Source of the DNA: Planctomycetaceae bacterium
Lineage (GTDB): Bacteria; Planctomycetota; Planctomycetia; Planctomycetales; Planctomycetaceae
Reading direction: 5' to 3'
NCBI GenBank assembly: GCA_018699955.1
Contig: JABISG010000035.1
Span: forward strand, 1-56,651
Length of the DNA: 56,651 nt
The notes beneath the pieces were generated by a model. It did not search any database, was not told the origin of the DNA, and saw only the letters and a list, made by a program, of their open reading frames with translations. The position numbers and the translations under genes are program-made. Positions 52,160 through 56,651 of the stretch are shown here, piece by piece. The first letter of the stretch is position 1. Every line of letters starts with the position of its first letter.

Positions 52160-53008
52160 CTACGAGCCTGTTCCGTCCGCATTCAATTCCAGAAGTTCGT
52201 CATCGTATTCCTGTTCCAACTCGCGGACTTTGGCTGCCAGATCGTCATCCTGATCGACGGCCGTTGAGACCTGCATTTCCCATTCGGTGCTTTCCGTTCG
52301 CAACGAATCCACATCGAGCGGAAGTTGGAGAATTTTGGCCAACCGCCGCGTCACCGCTTCAATACTGAGCGGATTCTTTCCCTGCAGGTAGCCGGGAATT
52401 TCGGCCACCAGCGAGACCATTTGCAGGCCGGCGGTTTCGGCTTGCGTCATCAAATAGCTGGTGAACGAGCCAGGCCCCTCGTAGCCGGTGCGGCGAACGC
52501 CGAACTGTTCCATTTCTTCAAGCAGTTTTTCGTCGGAGCAGGTGACGAACATTCGCGGCTCGCGTGTGTGCGGCACCGAGCCACCGAACGAGCCGACAAA
52601 CAGAATGCGTTTCACCCCCGCCCGCTTTGCAAAATCGAAAATACATTCGCCGAACGCCCGCCAACGCAAATTCGGCTCGCGGCCCACAAACAACACAAGT
52701 TCTGCCTGGTCGTGGCAGTAAAACGTGTTGGCCGGCATATCGACGGTTTGAACCAAGCCTTCTTCAATTTTGATATGTGGCCGGAACATCGCCGAGACTT
52801 CCATCGACCCGGGGAAATTATAGATGTAGAACGCCTCGGGATCGATGGTCGCGATTTCGTCGGCATCCAACAGATCGACCAGGCGTTCGACGGTTCCGGT
52901 CGAAACGTCGCCCCCGTCCATCCACCCGCTGAAAGCCAGCACCAACGTGCCGTTTTTGTACGCGGGACAGGAATCGATCTGCAGAAATTGGTCAATGTCA
53001 GTATTCAT
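52160..53008 (-). CDS. PAC2-family (proteasome assembly chaperone-like) protein
   Basis: 282 residues from ATG 53008; the open frame continues upstream to 53566 but that part is antisense to the GlcF-like gene and is not coding-like. It matches the PAC2 fold: [61 protein letters not shown], and [36 protein letters not shown]. Bacterial and archaeal PAC2 proteins have no settled role. The C-terminal 70 residues are a charged coiled coil. Likely an operon with ruvB. Confidence 0.9.
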   Translation of the reverse strand: MNTDIDQFLQIDSCPAYKNGTLVLAFSGWMDGGDVSTGTVERLVDLLDADEIATIDPEAFYIYNFPGSMEVSAMFRPHIKIEEGLVQTVDMPANTFYCHDQAELVLFVGREPNLRWRAFGECIFDFAKRAGVKRILFVGSFGGSVPHTREPRMFVTCSDEKLLEEMEQFGVRRTGYEGPGSFTSYLMTQAETAGLQMVSLVAEIPGYLQGKNPLSIEAVTRRLAKILQLPLDVDSLRTESTEWEMQVSTAVDQDDDLAAKVRELEQEYDDELLELNADGTGS

Positions 53009-53209
53009 GTCGGCATAGTATCCGCTACAGCAGGTGCATGGCAACGCGGAAATGACTGCTTTCAGGCTGTTCACAACAGTCGGGCTGCTGACTTTACAAA
53101 TCCGCTCACCACCTCCAATCGGATCGGTTTGGCGGCGAGCGTTCCATCGCCTATACTGGAGCGAGACAACAATGCTTCCACAGGCGCCAAACGCAATTGT
53201 GACCCCCTT

Positions 53210-54580
53210 ATGACAAATTCTGAGTCCGGTCTGCCGGTTCTTGAACCACCGCCGGCAACCGCTAATCCCTCCGGTGTCGGTGCCGACATTGATTACAGCC
53301 GCTTTCTCGATTGCGTGCATTGCGGATTGTGTACATCCGCCTGCCCGACGTACCTCGAAACGGGCGACGAGAACAACAGCCCCCGTGGTCGCATTTATCT
53401 CATGCGTGCCGTCACCGATGGGAAGTTGCAACTTTCCGACACCATTCGCGGACATCTCGACCTTTGCCTCGACTGCCGCAGCTGTGAAACCGCCTGCCCC
53501 TCCGGTGTACAATACGGCCGGCTGATCGAGCCGTTTCGCGTTGCTATGCATCGGGACGAATCGCAACCGGGAAAGGCCAAATCGGGCGGATGGTTCGAGC
53601 GGCTTTTCCTATACGGGCTGTTTCCCTACCCGAAACGTATGCGTTGGACTTTGTTGCCGGCTCGCTTGATGCAGACGTTGGGCGTTGATCGGCTGATCGA
53701 CGCCATCGGCCTGACGCGGCTGTTGCCGACGAAACTGCGGCGGATGAACCGGCTGTTGCCACGACTGCAACCACCGGGTGAAGCATTTCCGGAGGTGCTT
53801 CCCGCGATTGGCGAACGCCGCGCGCGTGTCGCACTGTTTACCGGCTGCGTTGCAGAAGCCATGTTCGGACAGACCAACCGGGCGACGGCTCGCGTGTTGC
53901 AGCAGAACGGTTGCGAAGTCGTCATTCCCCCCGCGCAGGTTTGTTGTGGCGCGATTCACTACCACAACGGTGCCGGCGAACCGGCGTTGGAATTGGCTAC
54001 CGCAAATGCGAATGCCTTTCCCGTCGATGATCTCGATGCCGTCATTATCAACGTCGCCGGTTGTGGCTCGATGTTAAAAGACTACGGCCACATGGCCGAG
54101 GAAATCGCACCGCAGAATGATGCCGTCCGTCAGCAACTCTCCGGCTTTGCCGATAAGGTGCGCGACGTGTCGGAGTTTCTCGCTGAGTTAGGACTCAGGC
54201 CGCCGACGGGCAAGATTCCGCTTCGTGCCGTCTATCACGATGCCTGCCATCTCTGTCACGCCCAACAAATTCGCAGCCAGCCGCGCGAACTGTTGCAGGC
54301 TGTTCCCGGTCTGGAAGTTGTGCCGTTGGCCGAATCGGAAATCTGTTGTGGTGCCGCCGGCAGTTACAATCTGACCGAACCGGAAATGTCCGACCGACTT
54401 GCCGAACGGAAGCTACAGAACATCGTCGCGGCCGACGTCGAGGCGGTCATCACCGGCAACGCGGGATGCTCGCTGCAAATTCAGGCGTCGCTGAAGCAGG
54501 CGGGGACCAACGTCCGTGTCTATCACCCGATGGACATTCTCGACTGGAGTTACCGCAACGAAAGCCCGCCGACGGTTTAA
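53210..54580 (+). CDS. GlcF-like glycolate oxidase iron-sulfur subunit
   Basis: 456 residues from ATG 53210. Two [4Fe-4S] ferredoxin motifs: CVHCGLCTSACP and CLDCRSCETACPSGV, then two CCG domains (CCGAIHYHNG; CCGAAGSYN) with the other conserved Cys (GCVAEAMF; DACHLCHAQ). This architecture is that of GlcF and related heterodisulfide-reductase-like subunits, which pass electrons from glycolate (or lactate) oxidation to the quinone pool. No GlcD or GlcE is in the window, so the substrate is open. A HAD phosphatase gene follows. Confidence 0.9.
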   Translation: MTNSESGLPVLEPPPATANPSGVGADIDYSRFLDCVHCGLCTSACPTYLETGDENNSPRGRIYLMRAVTDGKLQLSDTIRGHLDLCLDCRSCETACPSGVQYGRLIEPFRVAMHRDESQPGKAKSGGWFERLFLYGLFPYPKRMRWTLLPARLMQTLGVDRLIDAIGLTRLLPTKLRRMNRLLPRLQPPGEAFPEVLPAIGERRARVALFTGCVAEAMFGQTNRATARVLQQNGCEVVIPPAQVCCGAIHYHNGAGEPALELATANANAFPVDDLDAVIINVAGCGSMLKDYGHMAEEIAPQNDAVRQQLSGFADKVRDVSEFLAELGLRPPTGKIPLRAVYHDACHLCHAQQIRSQPRELLQAVPGLEVVPLAESEICCGAAGSYNLTEPEMSDRLAERKLQNIVAADVEAVITGNAGCSLQIQASLKQAGTNVRVYHPMDILDWSYRNESPPTV

Positions 54581-54616
54581 CGATCAATCATCGGCAGCCG
54601 TTGGAATCCGTTTGGT

Positions 54617-54638
54617 CCCTCGGGCCGCAGCCCGAGGG
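54617..54638. repeat. Intergenic palindrome, family D copy 2
   Basis: CCCTCGGG (54617-54624), loop CCGCAG, CCCGAGGG (54631-54638). Compared with 9518-9539 the fourth pair changed from A-T to T-A on both arms, a compensatory change. Confidence 0.7.
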
Positions 54639-54702
54639 CTTTGAGACGTGACACTATTAATCTGAGCAATATAGATTCTCTGACCTCTGATATTCGGACA
54701 CA

Positions 54703-55371
54703 ATGTCACCAGCCAAGAATACACAAATCAAAGCCGTTGTCTTCGATCTCGACGGTCTGATGTTTAACACCGAAGATGTCTTCAACCTGTCCGGTCGGGA
54801 GCTGTTACGTCGCCGCGGCAAGGAGCTGACCAATGCGGTTTTGAGCCGCATGATGGGACGCCGGGCGGTCGAGGCCTTTCAAGTAATGAAGGACATGTGC
54901 GAACTGTCCGAATCGATCCCGGCATTGCGGGCGGAATCGCAGGAGATTTTCGATTCGTACCTGGAGATTCACCTGGCACCCATGCCCGGCCTGTTTGACC
55001 TGCTCGAACGAATTGAATCACGTGGATTGCCGAAAGGTGTTGCAACCTCGTCGGGGCGGAGCTATCTCATTAAGATGCTCGACCGATACAGCTTGAGCGA
55101 CCGTTTCGAGACGCTGCTGGCGGCCGATGACGTGACCCACGGCAAACCTCACCCGGAAATCTACCTGACGGCGGCGGAACGAATCGGCGTCGACCCGACG
55201 GAAATGCTGGTGCTGGAAGATAGCGAAAATGGCACGCGAGCGGCCGCGGCTGCCGGCGCGGTGGCCGTCTCCGTCCCGCATGTCCACAGCCAATCTCACG
55301 ATTTCAGCGTGGCGACACATGTCGTTGACAGCCTGCACGATCCGCGGCTGTTCGACCTGTTGGGTTCGTGA
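54703..55371 (+). CDS. HAD-superfamily phosphatase (beta-phosphoglucomutase-like)
   Basis: 222 residues. HAD motif I DLDGLMFNTEDV with Asp15 and Asp17, then KGVATSSGRSYLIKMLDRY (motif II), GKPHPEIYL (Lys) and LEDSENGTRAAAAAGA (motif III). The cap domain (about 25-90) is helical as in beta-phosphoglucomutase and phosphoglycolate phosphatases. The substrate is unknown; adjacency to the GlcF-like gene makes 2-phosphoglycolate worth considering. No strong ribosome-binding site. Confidence 0.9.
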   Translation: MSPAKNTQIKAVVFDLDGLMFNTEDVFNLSGRELLRRRGKELTNAVLSRMMGRRAVEAFQVMKDMCELSESIPALRAESQEIFDSYLEIHLAPMPGLFDLLERIESRGLPKGVATSSGRSYLIKMLDRYSLSDRFETLLAADDVTHGKPHPEIYLTAAERIGVDPTEMLVLEDSENGTRAAAAAGAVAVSVPHVHSQSHDFSVATHVVDSLHDPRLFDLLGS

Positions 55372-55425
55372 CCCCCCGCATCCCAGGTGAATTCACGCAC
55401 GAACAGTTGGCCGTAACGCGATGAC

Positions 55426-55456
55426 GAACGCTCCTCTCCGAGTCGCGGTTAACCGC
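55426..55456. repeat. Partial family C palindrome
   Basis: GAACGCTCCTCTCCGAGTCG then CGGTTAACCGCC corresponds to the right half of the composite element at 46308-46361. A GATAGAGAGG at about 55514 could be the displaced left part. Confidence 0.55.
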
Positions 55457-55646
55457 CTCCCCTGAAACCCCGCATATCCCGTTTTTCCGTTATGACCCAA
55501 CCTCTCGGCTGCCGATAGAGAGGAAGACGGATCGTACCACGCCCTGCCGTGCAGGCGTTGGGACTCCGCGCGAAGAGACATCACGCCCATCGCTCGATTG
55601 GCGGAGGTGATCTCGGATACGTTGTTGTTCCGGGGGGAAACTGAAG

Positions 55647-56336
55647 ATGAATGTTGCCGCGCGTCGAAATCTGCTCCTGCTGTTGTGTAGTGCCGCCTTG
55701 TTTTCCGGTTGCGGCATATTGGGCAACCAAAGTCACGACGGTCGCCGTGTGAAACGCTGGAGCAAGGAATGGTACGAGATGGAGTCGCAAGTTCCAGTCG
55801 GTACCCGGCAGAAGGAACGCGCGGGACAACTGTGGCCGCCCTTTTCCCGTCCCACCGGCGAGGAAATGCAGTTCAGCCACAAGTACCATCACGCCCACTA
55901 TTGGCCCTACCCGTACAACTGCGAAGATCGCGACTTCGTCCGCTCTCTTTCGGCCCAACAGGTCGCTAACGGCTGGGTTTCGCACACGACGTTGTACGAC
56001 TACCACTTCGACGCCGAAACACACCAGTTGAACAATTCCGGCAACTTGAAGCTGCGGTGGATTCTGGAGCACGCACCGGAAGAACGACGAATGGTCTCAA
56101 TTCAGTCGGGCAATTCGGCAGTGGTCAGCGAGGGACGAATGGCTGCTGTTCGCAGCGAATCGATCCGAATCGTGGGTGAATCCAACATCGCGGAAATTGC
56201 CCTGCGGGTGACCGATCCGCTGGGCCGACCCGCCATGGAAGTTGATGGCATTCGCCGCGCCGAACTCGAATCGATGCCCTCTCCACGTATTACTTACACC
56301 AGTCTTCCCAGCGGAAACGCGGCTGGCGGCGAGTAA
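55647..56336 (+). CDS. Lipoprotein of unknown function
   Basis: 229 residues. Signal sequence with lipobox LFSGC (Cys22). The body begins with a basic helix and then YEMESQVPVGTRQKERAGQLWPPFSRPTGEE, a HYWPYPYNCEDRDFV motif, and a beta-rich C-terminal half (LRWILEHAPEERRMVSIQSG). The His/Tyr/Trp/Pro cluster around YHHAHYWPYPYNCEDR is distinctive. No domain is recognised. It is probably a planctomycete-specific envelope lipoprotein. Confidence 0.75.
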   Translation: MNVAARRNLLLLLCSAALFSGCGILGNQSHDGRRVKRWSKEWYEMESQVPVGTRQKERAGQLWPPFSRPTGEEMQFSHKYHHAHYWPYPYNCEDRDFVRSLSAQQVANGWVSHTTLYDYHFDAETHQLNNSGNLKLRWILEHAPEERRMVSIQSGNSAVVSEGRMAAVRSESIRIVGESNIAEIALRVTDPLGRPAMEVDGIRRAELESMPSPRITYTSLPSGNAAGGE

Positions 56337-56651
56337 ACACGCAAGCCGAACGCCTCGTTGCGGGTTTCTCTCGCAAATGCCAATGGGCCGAACGAACATC
56401 GCGCACTCATTGTTTACCAGGTGAACCTCGAACATGATTGACCGTAGCCCTTCCGAATGGCAGGCTGACACGCCTGCGGCGGAGGAAACTTCTGGAGAAT
56501 CGCAACGGGAACTGGCCTACCCCCGATCTTTGTACCACCCTCAGTGAGAGAATCGGGGTTCAGGTAACACGTTCTGTTCAACAGGGCGCAGCGTAGCGAA
56601 GTCCTGTTGAACAGAACGGGCCGCATATGCGGCGGGGGTCTCGTAGTCCAA
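56337..56651. other. Intergenic region with a strong palindrome
   Basis: No gene recognised to the window end. A 16-bp inverted repeat (CGTTCTGTTCAACAGG 56570-56585; CCTGTTGAACAGAACG 56603-56618) with a 17-base loop dominates. Confidence 0.65.

Noticed and set aside
52325..53209. N-terminal extension of the GlcF-like frame
   Set aside because: Antisense to the PAC2 gene; the iron-sulfur protein begins normally at 53210.
53009..53566. N-terminal extension of the PAC2 frame
   Set aside because: Overlaps the start of the GlcF-like gene in antisense; the PAC2 fold begins at 53008.

Overview
The window looks like a piece of a planctomycete chromosome (phylum Planctomycetota). This is inferred from gene content: a 1561-residue secreted protein with VCBS repeats, a PVC-type dehydrogenase-like domain, HEAT-like repeats and a CxxCH heme site; a secreted sulfatase; a WD40 protein with a C-terminal helical tail; a Ser/Thr kinase fused to a caspase-like domain; a Cys-rich secreted protein resembling planctomycete YTV proteins; many lipoproteins; and intergenic palindromes of several families. 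I see no phage, insertion sequence, integrase or CRISPR array.

Layout. 1-3.5 kb: a 5'-truncated membrane protein and the kinase/caspase fusion. 3.6-8 kb: a Dabb protein, two exported proteins and a Cys-rich secreted protein. 8-13.6 kb (mostly minus strand): tRNA-Leu(GAG), a class C beta-lactamase-like hydrolase, recA, a CYTH protein, a DUF971 protein and a tetraheme lipoprotein. 13.8-15.9 kb: a membrane protein, a TiaS-like protein and a TPR protein. 16.5-25.2 kb: sulfatase, zinc-ribbon protein, the 1561-aa heme protein and a WD40 protein. 25.6-28.9 kb: a metallophosphoesterase and YidC.

28.98-33.9 kb is the most interesting part. An NtrC-type sigma-54 activator is followed by regularly spaced GTGCG/CGCAC palindromes and a perfect -24/-12 promoter (TGGCACG-N4-TTGCA). 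The promoter reads into a gene set for a cytochrome c'-like protein, two CBS-domain proteins, a PAS histidine kinase that keeps the FixL heme-pocket residues, and a response regulator whose output is an ANTAR RNA-binding domain. Kinase and regulator genes overlap by ATGA. I infer a gas- or redox-sensing unit with two possible outputs, sigma-54 promoter activation and RNA antitermination.

33.9-44.9 kb is an exopolysaccharide locus: Wza-like exporter and TPR protein on the minus strand; Wzz-like protein, sugar transferase, Wzy-like polymerase with an 18-bp in-frame tandem repeat, GT4 and WecG glycosyltransferases, and a GDP-mannose 3,5-epimerase-like enzyme on the plus strand. No Wzx flippase is visible. 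45-46.3 kb holds two small unknown genes and a CsaA-like tRNA-binding protein. 46.4-50.9 kb is a sulfur (or nitrogen) assimilation pair: a PLP synthase-rhodanese fusion divergent from a siroheme sulfite/nitrite reductase, with a companion gene. 50.9-56.3 kb: ruvB, a PAC2 protein, a GlcF-like iron-sulfur protein, a HAD phosphatase and a lipoprotein.

All functional calls come from reading motifs by eye; no database search was run.
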